From contig NZ_JBHLJR010000002.1 in NCBI RefSeq assembly GCF_043677095.1, positions 558,001-622,000 of the forward strand: DNA of 64,000 nt, written 5' to 3'. The notes under the pieces are model-generated. The model had not been told where the DNA came from. It saw nothing but the letters and a program-made list of their open reading frames with translations, and searched no databases. Of the stretch, positions 8,468-16,880 are shown piece after piece (the first letter of the stretch is position 1; each line of letters begins with the position of its first letter). Made by a program: the position numbers and the translations under genes. Source of the DNA: Natronococcus roseus. GTDB lineage: Archaea > Halobacteriota > Halobacteria > Halobacteriales > Natrialbaceae.

Positions 8468-9175
8468 TCACGCTGTCGGCTCGAGGGCGACGAACTCGAG
8501 GTCGTGGCGGGCCAGCAGCCGCTCGGCCCGATCTGTCACCGAGGGCGCGACGAGGATCCCCCGGACCGAGGCGTCGGCGTGGAGATCCCGCTCTAAGGCG
8601 TCGACGTACCGACGGAGCTGGCTCACCGCGTCGGGGCCGACCCGTCGGCGCTTGAGTTCGACGACGACCGATCGGCCCGCGGCATCCTCGCCGTAGATGT
8701 CGACCGCTCCCGCGGGCGTGTCCCGCTCGGTCGCAAGCGGCGTAAAGCCGGCCTCGAGCAGGGTCGGCTCCTCGAGGATCCGTCGACGGAGGTCCTCCTC
8801 GGTGCCGACGACCGAGAGCTCCGTCGGATCCGAACCCGCGAACGTCGAGACCTGTAGCACTTCCTCGAAGCTGACCAGCAGTCGTTCGTCGGGCGAGGAA
8901 CGCAGGCTCTCGATGACGAGGGCGTCGTCCTCGCAGCGAACCGCGTGGTCGCAGCCCGGCGGCTGCCAGTTGACGGGCTGTTGGCCCTCGTCGGTGTGAA
9001 CCAGCGCCGCGCCGTCGGGTTTGAGCATGAGGTGACGGTCGCCGGCCTCGAGCCGGCTCGAGGCCCGACCGTCGTAGTCGACGGAACAGCGGCCGAACAC
9101 GGTGATCATCGCCCCCCGGTCGATACCGTCGGCGATCGCCTCGCGGGCGTCCTCGAGGGTGGGACGCTCGAGCAT
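8468..9175 (-). CDS. nucS: Mismatch endonuclease NucS/EndoMS
   Basis: The 235-residue protein has the two NucS domains. The N-terminal DNA-binding beta domain includes FGRCSVDYDGRASS, LMLKPDGAALVHTD and PVNWQPPGC. The C-terminal RecB-like nuclease has the catalytic D...E-X-K arrangement in AVDIYGEDAAGRSVVVELKR. EndoMS cleaves mismatched duplex DNA in archaea and actinobacteria and can act on branched DNA. ATG 9175 is chosen because it aligns with the usual N-terminus; a GTG at 9208 in frame is possible. It lies 1.1 kb from mutS, so two mismatch-processing enzymes of different lineages are neighbours. Confidence 0.92.
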   Translation of the reverse strand: MLERPTLEDAREAIADGIDRGAMITVFGRCSVDYDGRASSRLEAGDRHLMLKPDGAALVHTDEGQQPVNWQPPGCDHAVRCEDDALVIESLRSSPDERLLVSFEEVLQVSTFAGSDPTELSVVGTEEDLRRRILEEPTLLEAGFTPLATERDTPAGAVDIYGEDAAGRSVVVELKRRRVGPDAVSQLRRYVDALERDLHADASVRGILVAPSVTDRAERLLARHDLEFVALEPTA

Positions 9176-9308
9176 CGTCGCCTGCGGAGGCCGGATACCG
9201 GATGTCACTGGCCCGTGGTAGCGGGCTGACGGACAAAAGGGATCCGGACCGCAGGTGTGGGGCGATCGAAAACCCTTATTTTCGTGGGGGGACGCGTTCG
9301 AACCACCA

Positions 9309-9998
9309 ATGACCAGCGAACACGATCGACGGCGGTTCCTTCAGCTCACCGGAACGGGGACCGCCGCGGCACTGGCCGGCTGCAGCGATCTCGGCCTGCT
9401 CGGCGACGACGAGGGCGAGTACGACGACGTTCTGACGGCCGTCATCGGCCCGGACTCCGCGGAGATCGAGGAGCTCCAGGAGCAAGTCGAGAACGAGGAG
9501 ATCGACATGATGGAGGCCCAGCAGCGCCAGCAGGAGCTCGTCGAGGAGGCGATCGACGACTTCGAATCCCGGGCCGAGGAGGACGACGACATCACGATCG
9601 AAGACTCGAGCCCCGAGTACGGCATCTACCGGATCGACGGCGAGGCCGAGGCGATCGTTGACGAGCTCAAGGGAGGGCCGATCGCGTCGCTCTCCGAGGG
9701 CGCGGCCTACGACCGGATCCTCGAGGAGCAGGAACAACAGCCCGATCCGGCCGATCCCGAGGAGGACATCGACGTCGAGGAGGAGCCCGAAGACGGCGAA
9801 GGCGAGGAGGACGAGCCCGAAGACGGCGAAGCCGACGACGGCGACGAGGAAAACGGCGCGGACGACGGCGACGAGCCGGCCGACGACGAAGATCCCGAGG
9901 ATCTCGAGACCGAAGACGAGGACGAAACCGACGAGGCCGACCCCGACGCCGATGACGAGAACGGCGACCTCGAGGACGAAAACGCGGGCGACGACTGA
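9309..9998 (+). CDS. Tat-exported acidic lipoprotein
   Basis: The 229-residue protein has a twin-arginine signal (DRRRFLQL) followed by a lipobox ending LAGC, so it is likely exported by Tat and lipid-anchored on the outer face of the membrane. The first ~140 mature residues are helical and Glu/Gln-rich and include a GIYRIDGEAEAIVDEL segment. The last ~90 residues are almost only Asp/Glu with Pro and Gly. ATG 9309 places the RR motif correctly; the frame extends upstream but lacks a good start. An AT-rich CCTTATTTT at about 9272-9280 may be the promoter. Function is unknown. Confidence 0.8.
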   Translation: MTSEHDRRRFLQLTGTGTAAALAGCSDLGLLGDDEGEYDDVLTAVIGPDSAEIEELQEQVENEEIDMMEAQQRQQELVEEAIDDFESRAEEDDDITIEDSSPEYGIYRIDGEAEAIVDELKGGPIASLSEGAAYDRILEEQEQQPDPADPEEDIDVEEEPEDGEGEEDEPEDGEADDGDEENGADDGDEPADDEDPEDLETEDEDETDEADPDADDENGDLEDENAGDD

Positions 9999-10013
9999 TC
10001 GCTCCTCGAGTTC

Positions 10014-10496
10014 CTACCGCACCCCGAACGGGCTCTCCCGTTCGGTCCAGTTCCAGCCCGGCAGTCGCTCCTGGAAGCCCGCGGCCAGGGCCGCCTCGCA
10101 GTCGTCGACGCCCGCGTTCTCCTCGGCGTCGCCGTGAACCTGCAGATCGGCATAGTGAAACGTCGCCTCGCCCAGCGTTCGCAGGGGCTGGGTACCAGCG
10201 ATCGTCGCCGCCAGCTCCCGGCCGATGATCTCGTCGACGATGAAACCCGGGTAGTCTCCCTCGACGTCGAGTTCCCGCAGGATCGCGACCATCGCGGCGA
10301 CGTTGACCGCGAGGTCGCCGTCGGCGAAGACGGCGTCGACCTCCTCCCGGTAGGCGTCCTCGGTGACCGAATCGACGTCGGTCTCGAAGATCGATCCCAG
10401 ATCGTCGCGCACGTCGTTGATGACCGGGACGACAGTGTCGGCTCGCTCGGTGACCCACTCGTACTCGGCCGCGACGCGGTCCGGCGTGAGGTGCAT
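10014..10496 (-). CDS. Conserved hypothetical haloarchaeal protein
   Basis: The 160-residue soluble acidic protein begins MHLTPDRVAAEYEWV. It is mostly alpha-helical by composition, with a C-terminal tryptophan pair (LPGWNWTERE). No catalytic motif, signal peptide or membrane segment is seen. ATG 10496 follows a good minus-strand TATA element (TATAAAAG at about 10537-10544), consistent with a short leader. It is divergent from aCPSF1 and may share its promoter region. A longer frame upstream on this strand is a shadow of the aCPSF1 gene. Function unrecognised. Confidence 0.72.
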   Translation of the reverse strand: MHLTPDRVAAEYEWVTERADTVVPVINDVRDDLGSIFETDVDSVTEDAYREEVDAVFADGDLAVNVAAMVAILRELDVEGDYPGFIVDEIIGRELAATIAGTQPLRTLGEATFHYADLQVHGDAEENAGVDDCEAALAAGFQERLPGWNWTERESPFGVR

Positions 10497-10526
10497 ACGG
10501 TCGCTTCGGGCCGAACCACCCTGGGT

Positions 10527-10553
10527 TTTGCGAAGGCTTTTATACCACGCAAA
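10527..10553. promoter_or_regulatory. Overlapping divergent TATA region flanked by an inverted repeat
   Basis: CTTTTATACC (about 10537-10546) reads as a TATA element on both strands: TTTATA on plus and TATAAAAG on minus. It is flanked by TTTGCG (10527-10532) and CGCAAA (10548-10553), a perfect 6-bp inverted repeat centred on the TATA box. The minus-strand gene starts 41 bp away at 10496. On the plus strand the next gene, aCPSF1, starts only at 10840. The repeat may be an operator; that is inference. Confidence 0.5.
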
Positions 10554-10569
10554 GAATAGCCACGGGTAA

Positions 10570-10839
10570 GCGGGTTCTCCCTGGAATCTTCCCGCACGAA
10601 CCAGGATAACCGACCTGGGTACGTCTTCGTTGGACGAACCATCACACAATGATTCGGGACACCGGACGGAACGGATCCTCCGTTGTCCGATGGCACCGTC
10701 ACTCGAGGTCGTCGGCAGTATCACTGCAGCAGCCGACGGCCGCCCGGCGATCCGTCGACGGTCCCCGCGGTGGTGCGTTCGATCCGGCGACTCCGGCGTC
10801 TCCCCGTCGGCGAGTTCACGCAATCGATAACTGGCGATT
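10570..10839 (+). promoter_or_regulatory. Probable long 5' leader of aCPSF1
   Basis: There are about 270 bp without a credible gene between the TATA element near 10540 and the aCPSF1 start. The clearest structure is a stem near 10709-10744, GGTCGTCGGC paired with GCCGACGGCC around a ~16-nt loop containing CACTGCAG. Short open frames here have no coding character. It could be an autoregulatory leader or hold a separate small RNA. Confidence 0.4.
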
Positions 10840-12774
10840 ATGAGCACTGTAGAGCAGCAACTCGACGATTTGAAAGCAGAGATCACGAGCGAGTTACCGA
10901 ACGATATCTCGGTTTCCTCGGTGAAGTACGAAGGCCCGGAGCTGGTCGTGTACACGCGCGACCCCAAGGAGTTCGCCCAGCAGGGCGACCTCATCCGGAA
11001 GCTCGCGAGCAAGCTCCGCAAGCGGATCACCGTCCGCCCGGACCCGAGCGTTCTCTCGCGGCCCGACGAGGCCCGCGAGCAGATCACGAACGTCATTCCG
11101 GAGGAGGCCGGCGTTACCGACCTCGACTTCCACGCCGACACCGGCGAGGTCGTCATCGAGGCCGAGAAACCCGGCATGGTCATCGGCCGCCACGGCTCGA
11201 CGCTTCGGGACATCACCAAAAGCGTCGGCTGGACGCCCGAAGTCGTCCGCACGCCGCCGATCGAGTCCTCAACGGTCTCGAACGTTCGGAGCTTCCTCAA
11301 GCAGGAACGCGACGACCGCCGGGACATCCTCGAGCGCGTCGGCCGGCAGATCCACCGCGAGGAGATGTCCGACGACGAGTACGTCCGGATCACGACGCTG
11401 GGCTGCTGTCGCGAGGTCGGTCGCGCCTCCTTTATCCTCTCGACGCCCGAAACCCGGATCCTCATCGACTGCGGCGACAAGCCCGGCGCCGAAGGGGAAG
11501 TACCCTACCTCCACGCCCCTGAGGCGCTCGGCGCTGGCGCCCAGACGATCGACGCCGTCGTCCTGACCCACGCCCACCTCGACCACTCCGCGCTGATCCC
11601 GCTGCTCTTTAAGTACGGCTACGACGGCCCGATCTACTGCACCGAGCCCACGCGGGACCTGATGGGGCTGCTGACGCTCGACTACCTCGACGTCGCCTCC
11701 AAGGAGGGACGGGCCCCGCCCTACGAGTCCGAGATGGTTCGCGAGGCGATCAAACACACCATCCCACTCGAGTACGGCGACGTCACCGACATCGCCCCCG
11801 ACGTCAAGCTGACGCTACACAACGCCGGTCACATCCTCGGTTCGGCCGTCTCGCACTTCCACATCGGCGACGGCCTCTACAACGTCGCGTTCTCGGGCGA
11901 CATCCACTACGACGATACGCGCCTGTTCAACGGCGCCGTCAACGACTTCCCGCGCGTCGAGACCCTAGTCCTGGAGTCGACCTACGGCGGTCGCAACGAC
12001 TACCAGACCGACCAGGAGGACTCCGAGCGAAAGCTCGTCGACGTTATCAACGAGGCTCACGACCGCGACGGGAAGGTCCTCATTCCCGCCTTCGCCGTGG
12101 GCCGTTCCCAGGAGATCATGCTCGTCCTCGAGGAGGCGATGCGATCGGGCAAGATCCCCGAGATGCCGGTCCACCTCGACGGAATGATCTGGGAGGCGAC
12201 GGCGATCCACACGACCTACCCCGAGTATCTGCGCGACGACCTGCGGGATCGGATCTTCCACGACGACGAGAATCCCTTCCTCGCCGAGCAGTTCAACCAC
12301 ATCGACGCCGGGGAGGAAGAACGCCAGGACGTCGCCGACGGCGGTCCCTGCATCATCCTCTCGACGTCGGGGATGGTCACCGGCGGCCCGATCATGTCCT
12401 GGCTGAGCCACCTCGGTCCCGACCCGGACTCCTCGCTGGTCTTCGTCGGCTACCAGGCCCAGGGGACGCTCGGCCGACGCATCCAGAACGGCTGGGACGA
12501 GATCCCGACCAGCGAGGTCGGCGCGATGGGCAACGGCGGCGGCCGCGGCACGCTCTCGCTGAACATGAACGTCGAGACCGTCGACGGCTTCTCCGGCCAC
12601 GCCGACCGGGCCGGCCTCGAGAACTTCGTCAAGACGATGAACCCCCGCCCCGAGAAGGTCCTCTGTGTTCACGGCGACGAACGCTCCACGCAGGACCTCT
12701 CCTCGGCGCTGTACCACGACTACAACATGCGGACCTTCGCGCCGAAGAACCTCGAGACGTTCAGGTTCCTCTGA
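10840..12774 (+). CDS. fttA: aCPSF1 / FttA, KH-beta-CASP ribonuclease and termination factor
   Basis: The protein has 644 residues. Two N-terminal KH-type RNA-binding domains (about 1-150; VIGRHGSTLRDITKSVGW marks the second) precede a metallo-beta-lactamase domain with the zinc motif THAHLDHS near residue 243 and a beta-CASP insert. Further conserved segments are HNAGHILGSAVSHF, FSGDIHYDDT, GFSGHADRAG and CVHGDE. aCPSF1 is the archaeal homologue of CPSF73 and acts as endo/exoribonuclease and 3'-end/termination factor with RNA polymerase. ATG 10840 begins the conserved N-terminus. The long leader is noted separately. Confidence 0.96.
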   Translation: MSTVEQQLDDLKAEITSELPNDISVSSVKYEGPELVVYTRDPKEFAQQGDLIRKLASKLRKRITVRPDPSVLSRPDEAREQITNVIPEEAGVTDLDFHADTGEVVIEAEKPGMVIGRHGSTLRDITKSVGWTPEVVRTPPIESSTVSNVRSFLKQERDDRRDILERVGRQIHREEMSDDEYVRITTLGCCREVGRASFILSTPETRILIDCGDKPGAEGEVPYLHAPEALGAGAQTIDAVVLTHAHLDHSALIPLLFKYGYDGPIYCTEPTRDLMGLLTLDYLDVASKEGRAPPYESEMVREAIKHTIPLEYGDVTDIAPDVKLTLHNAGHILGSAVSHFHIGDGLYNVAFSGDIHYDDTRLFNGAVNDFPRVETLVLESTYGGRNDYQTDQEDSERKLVDVINEAHDRDGKVLIPAFAVGRSQEIMLVLEEAMRSGKIPEMPVHLDGMIWEATAIHTTYPEYLRDDLRDRIFHDDENPFLAEQFNHIDAGEEERQDVADGGPCIILSTSGMVTGGPIMSWLSHLGPDPDSSLVFVGYQAQGTLGRRIQNGWDEIPTSEVGAMGNGGGRGTLSLNMNVETVDGFSGHADRAGLENFVKTMNPRPEKVLCVHGDERSTQDLSSALYHDYNMRTFAPKNLETFRFL

Positions 12775-12834
12775 GGGCCCTTCGGAGCGCAGGTCGGCGA
12801 CGCGAGAACTGTACCGGTCCCCTGGTTCGACCCG

Positions 12835-13830
12835 TCACTCGTCGGTCGAAAACAGGGTGTAATCCTTCTCCGAGGCCGCGAAGGGCATCACGGTCGCGTT
12901 TCGCTGTGCGACCCACGACAGTCGAAGAACGAACGACGCCAGGATCGAAAGCGGCGCGAAGCAGGCGACCATGGCGACGAGCGTCGTAGCGACGATTCCC
13001 GCTGCCGGGAGCGCTTCGATCGCCGCGAGATCGTACACTGCGAGCGTCGCGGCGAGAAACAGCTGCGCCGGGAGTCCGACGATCAGCAGCACCCGCGAGA
13101 GAAAGGAGAGTTCCTTCGTGATGTACACCGTCCGGAAGTACTTCCGGGCGACGTCGATGTGCAGCAGGTGCTCGCGGATCGACGTGAACAGCTCGCGCTG
13201 CTCGTCGGTCAGTTGCACGTCGTACTCCGTCTCGATCCGGGTGAGGTCGTACAGCTGCTCGGCCTGGGTCGTCCCCAGCGTCGCCGCGATCGCCCCGAAT
13301 ATCTGCTCATCGGCACCGGGCGTGTCGACCGCCCTCGTGACGGTTCTGACGTCGCCTCGGAGCGCGCCCACCAGTTCGTCGATCTCCGCGGAGAGACCAC
13401 CGTCGAGGGAGTCGGTCACCGTCTCGCGCAACGCCTGGGCCCGCTTACCGAGGTTCTTGTGAAGGACGAGCAGAAACAACCCCGGCATCACCGGACTCAC
13501 CGCCCGGTCCATCACGTCCTGGACCTGATCGCGGTACTCGACGGCGTTTCGGGTTCGCCGTTCCAGATCGCCCGGCGAGCCGAGTTCTCGAGAGAACACG
13601 AGCTGGTTGATCGCGATGACGACCGTGATGAGGGTGAGGTTTCCGCCGAGAAACGAGCTGAACAGGAGATAGAGCGGTTCGCCGGGCGCCCGCGGAAACA
13701 GGTTTACGACGAGCAAGACGAGCAACAGCAACGCGATCCCGCCGAGGAGCACGCCGGCGACGGTGAGCCGGTTGCCCTCGATGACTGTCCATCGAAACAC
13801 CGAGTGACGCCAGCTGGTGTCGTCGGTCAT
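12835..13830 (-). CDS. Conserved haloarchaeal membrane protein
   Basis: The 331-residue protein has two N-terminal transmembrane segments (VAGVLLGGIALLLLVLLVV; NLTLITVVIAINQLVF), a central ~170-residue cytoplasmic helical region, and two C-terminal segments (LLIVGLPAQLFLAATLAV; VATTLVAMVACFAPLSILA). The architecture resembles DUF-type integral proteins with a large soluble loop, but I recognise no family or active site. ATG 13830 is preferred over GTG 13854. It converges with aCPSF1 across 60 bp. Confidence 0.75.
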   Translation of the reverse strand: MTDDTSWRHSVFRWTVIEGNRLTVAGVLLGGIALLLLVLLVVNLFPRAPGEPLYLLFSSFLGGNLTLITVVIAINQLVFSRELGSPGDLERRTRNAVEYRDQVQDVMDRAVSPVMPGLFLLVLHKNLGKRAQALRETVTDSLDGGLSAEIDELVGALRGDVRTVTRAVDTPGADEQIFGAIAATLGTTQAEQLYDLTRIETEYDVQLTDEQRELFTSIREHLLHIDVARKYFRTVYITKELSFLSRVLLIVGLPAQLFLAATLAVYDLAAIEALPAAGIVATTLVAMVACFAPLSILASFVLRLSWVAQRNATVMPFAASEKDYTLFSTDE

Positions 13831-14171
13831 AGCCCGACTACAGGGATCACCCACCTGTAGCTTCTACCCTCGTTCGTATACAGTCTCGAGTAGTGTCAGG
13901 TGTATGCGATCGGCATATCGGACGAACGATGGTTCGTCCCTACCGCGCACTGACCCGTTCGCCCCTGTGGTTCGAGCGCGCGATTGAAACCCGGAGTCCG
14001 CGACGAACCTTCCGTGTGAGCGTGTGACACCGGAATCTCCTTACAGGAGACTCTTGGGACTCGAGACATTCGGTCAGGAACGATGGAATGCGACGAGAGC
14101 GGTCGCCGTCTCGAGGGTTGTAACGCCGGTCGGTCGTTGGCGAACGACACCGTTCTGGGGGCGCCCCGTCC
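13831..14171. other. Intergenic region with one perfect hairpin
   Basis: This 341-bp spacer lies between divergent genes. It contains no convincing open frame. The one clear structure is the perfect inverted repeat at 13920-13939 (GGACGAAC, 4-nt loop GATG, GTTCGTCC). A clear TATA box for either neighbour was not found. Confidence 0.5.
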
Positions 14172-15146
14172 ATGATGTCGACCTGGTTCTTCTATGCCTT
14201 CCTGACTGCAGGGATCTACGCCGTGATCGCATTGCTGTCGAAGGTCGTCAGCGGGGTCGAGATCGACGACCCGCTGACGCTGGCGATCTACAACTGCATT
14301 CCGTTCTACGCCGTTTACGTCCTCGTCGGGCTCGCCCTCGAGTGGCCGGCGATCCGAAACAGCCTCACGGGAACGGGCGGCGGCCCGGTTCCGGGAGCCG
14401 AGCCCGCGCCGGTCGCGGTCGCGCTGGGGTTCGGCGTCGTCTCGACGATCGCCTACGGGATCTACTACTGGGGGCTGGTCAACGGCGACGTCTCGCGGTT
14501 CGTCCCGGCGCTGTCGCTCGAGACCGTCTTCGTCCTCGTCCTCGGGTTTTTGATCCTCGACGAGGCGTTCCCGTCGGGCGTCTACGCCGGCGTCGGACTG
14601 GTCGTCTTCGGGGCGCTGTTCATCTCCTACGACCGGGAGGCCGGTTCGATCCGCGAGAGCCTGACGTTCTCGACGGTCGGGGTCGCGGTCCTCGCCGCGA
14701 TCGCCTTCGCGGTGTTCAACACGGGGATGAAGGTGCTCACGGACGGCTTCGGAACCGTCGAGATCCTGTTCTGGATCAGCCTCGGCGGACTGGCCTCGAT
14801 CGCCGCGGTCGTCCCGTTTCGCGGCGGCGGGGTCGAACCGAACCCCGCCGACCTGCTCGCCGGACGCGTGCGGCTCACGAAGGGAACGAAGCTGCTGCTC
14901 GTCGGCGGCCTGCTGAACGCCGTCGGCCTCTTTACGTTCATCCGGGCGCTCGAGCACGGCCCCGTCTCGCTGGCGACCGCGATCACCAAACTCGACGTCA
15001 TGATGGTGTTCGTCGGCGCGCTCGCGCTGTCGAAGCTCGCGCCCGCGTTGCTCCAGGAACAGTTCGACCCGTTCACGCTGGCCCAGAAGGCGTCGGCGTC
15101 GATGATCGTCCTCGCGGGCTCGGCGCTGATCCAGTTCAGCTACTGA
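14172..15146 (+). CDS. EamA/DMT-family transporter
   Basis: The 324-residue protein has about ten transmembrane helices in two EamA repeats. The repeat signatures are the C-terminal helices LETVFVLVLGFLILDEAF (near residue 120) and LSKLAPALLQEQF with LDVMMVFVGALA in the second half. Such proteins export or import small metabolites; the substrate cannot be told from sequence. The start may be 14172 or the next Met codon at 14175. It converges with the ABC transporter operon across about 20 bp. Confidence 0.85.
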   Translation: MMSTWFFYAFLTAGIYAVIALLSKVVSGVEIDDPLTLAIYNCIPFYAVYVLVGLALEWPAIRNSLTGTGGGPVPGAEPAPVAVALGFGVVSTIAYGIYYWGLVNGDVSRFVPALSLETVFVLVLGFLILDEAFPSGVYAGVGLVVFGALFISYDREAGSIRESLTFSTVGVAVLAAIAFAVFNTGMKVLTDGFGTVEILFWISLGGLASIAAVVPFRGGGVEPNPADLLAGRVRLTKGTKLLLVGGLLNAVGLFTFIRALEHGPVSLATAITKLDVMMVFVGALALSKLAPALLQEQFDPFTLAQKASASMIVLAGSALIQFSY

Positions 15147-15164
15147 GAAAGGAGAGTCGCGAGG

Positions 15165-15980
15165 TCAGGAGAGCTGTTTCGACAGCCACTCGAGGTTCGT
15201 CGCGACCACCGCCAGGAGGATCCCGACGACCGAGATGACGATCAGGAACGTCGAGACGACGCTGACCATCGGATCCAGCGCCTGCCGGATCTCGGTCCAG
15301 GCGAGGACGGGGATCGTCTCGGTGCTGGGCGTCGAGAGGAACAGCGCCATCACGAACTCCTGGAGGCTGATGATGAACGCGAGCAGTCCGCCGACGAAGA
15401 TCCCGTGTTTCACGTTCGGGAGGACGACGTGAACGAACGACTGGACCGGGCCGGCGCCGAGGTCCTGTGCGGCGTCGAGTTGCTGCCAGTCGAACCGGCT
15501 GAACACCGACCGCATCACGAAGTAGACCAGCGGCGTCGCCCACAGCGTGTGGGCCAGCACGATGCTCGCGTACGAGCCTCGGAGCCCGACCTCGTTGAAG
15601 TACATCAACAGCGTGATCCCGAGGATCACCGGCGGGATCAGAAGCGGGATCAGCACCAGCGGCGCCAGCACCGACCCTAGCGAGCCGTCGTCGATCTCTT
15701 GGCCGAACGCCCCCATCACGCCCAGCAGCGTCGCGACCAGCGCGGTGCCGACGCCGATAACGATGCTGTTCGTGAAGGCGTCGAGCCAGCGGACGCTGTC
15801 GAGGAACTCGACGTACCACATGACCGAGTAGCTCTCCGGCGGGAACGCGAGCCGGCCCGTGCCGGAGAACGACGTCACGACGACGACCAGCAGCGGCAAC
15901 AGCATGAGCGCCAGCAGAGCTAGATAGCCGGCGCGAAACGCCGCGGTCTCGAGGCGTTCTCTATGCAAGCTCGAACTCAC
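15165..15980 (-). CDS. ABC transporter permease, PotC-like
   Basis: The 271-residue permease has six predicted transmembrane helices and the cytoplasmic EAA-like loop DAAQDLGAGPVQSFVHVVLPNVKHG near residue 180, which contacts the ATPase. It belongs to the spermidine/putrescine-type BPD permeases. It is the last gene of the operon and overlaps the preceding permease by 20 bp, suggesting tight co-translation. Its substrate follows that of the cluster: polyamine-like or another small cation, not proven. Confidence 0.87.
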   Translation of the reverse strand: MSSSLHRERLETAAFRAGYLALLALMLLPLLVVVVTSFSGTGRLAFPPESYSVMWYVEFLDSVRWLDAFTNSIVIGVGTALVATLLGVMGAFGQEIDDGSLGSVLAPLVLIPLLIPPVILGITLLMYFNEVGLRGSYASIVLAHTLWATPLVYFVMRSVFSRFDWQQLDAAQDLGAGPVQSFVHVVLPNVKHGIFVGGLLAFIISLQEFVMALFLSTPSTETIPVLAWTEIRQALDPMVSVVSTFLIVISVVGILLAVVATNLEWLSKQLS

Positions 15981-16878
15981 CTCCGAGTCGGTTGAGCAGG
16001 GTAAACATGATCGCGATGCTGACCAGCATCAACAGGAGCATCACCACGGAGAACGCGGCCGCCAGCGGGTAGCGCATGTCCGAGAGCATCAGGCCCTCGA
16101 CCTGCATGGCGAACGTGATGTTGCCCGACAGCAGATCGGGTGCGGCGTAGGCCCCGACGCTCCAGGCGAAGGAGATCACCGCCGCGACGATAATGCCGGG
16201 CATCGCCTGCGGGACGACGACCTCGAGCACCGATCGGGGTCGGCTCGCGCCGAGGTCGCGGGCGGCCTCGACGACGTGCCAGTCCATCGTCGCCAGCACG
16301 CTGTAGATCGCCAGCACGGCGTAGGGAAGCACGATGTAGAGCTGGCCGACGACGACGCCGACGGTCCCGGGGACGAACTGGATCGGACTCGAGATGAGTC
16401 CGAGCGAGAGCAGCAGCTCGTTGAGCGTCCCCGACGGCGCCAGCAGGGGATTGAACGCGTACGTCCTGATGACGAGCGTCGTCAGCAGCGGGAGCACGAC
16501 TGAGAACAGCAACAGCGACTTGACGAGTCCCGTCGACCGCCAGATCGCGTACGCGTAGAACAGGCCGATCAGGACCGACAGTATCGTGACGACGACTCCA
16601 AGCAGGAAGGAAAAGCCGACGATGCTCCAGAGGAGGTCGCTCGTGAGAACGCTCGAGTAGGCCTCGAGCGTCCAGGTCCCCTCGGCGTAGACGAGGTCGC
16701 TCGACTCCTCCGCGAAGCTGATCCGCAGGAGGATGAAGAAGGGGACCACGAACACCAGTAGCTCGAAGGCGAGCAGCGGCGCCATGAGCAGCAGGGCCCG
16801 ATTCGAGCCGGACTGCTGGCCGAGCGACTCCCGAACGCCCTCGAGCGAGCGCGGAAACTGCGAGTTCGCCTCGGCCAT
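15961..16878 (-). CDS. ABC transporter permease, PotB-like
   Basis: The 305-residue permease has a ~30-residue hydrophilic N-terminus, a first helix LLLMAPLLAFELLVFVVPFF, five more helices, and the EAA loop VEAARDLGASRPRSVLEVVVP. It pairs with the downstream PotC-like permease to form the channel. ATG 16878 lies 2 bp after the ATPase stop; the longer frame to 16938 would overlap the ATPase gene and looks like shadow sequence. Confidence 0.87.
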   Translation of the reverse strand: MAEANSQFPRSLEGVRESLGQQSGSNRALLLMAPLLAFELLVFVVPFFILLRISFAEESSDLVYAEGTWTLEAYSSVLTSDLLWSIVGFSFLLGVVVTILSVLIGLFYAYAIWRSTGLVKSLLLFSVVLPLLTTLVIRTYAFNPLLAPSGTLNELLLSLGLISSPIQFVPGTVGVVVGQLYIVLPYAVLAIYSVLATMDWHVVEAARDLGASRPRSVLEVVVPQAMPGIIVAAVISFAWSVGAYAAPDLLSGNITFAMQVEGLMLSDMRYPLAAAFSVVMLLLMLVSIAIMFTLLNRLGGEFELA

Positions 16879-16880
16879 CG

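Noticed and set aside
9255..9308. Upstream extension of the Tat lipoprotein
   Set aside because: It would put the twin-Arg signal too far from the N-terminus; the ATG at 9309 gives a proper signal peptide.
10630..10843. Short frames of 64-66 codons in the aCPSF1 leader
   Set aside because: Ser/Arg-rich, no acidic bias, no conserved look; treated as leader sequence.
13896..14957. 353-codon minus-strand frame
   Set aside because: Antisense to the EamA transporter; composition is Arg/Asp/Glu-rich with no fold.
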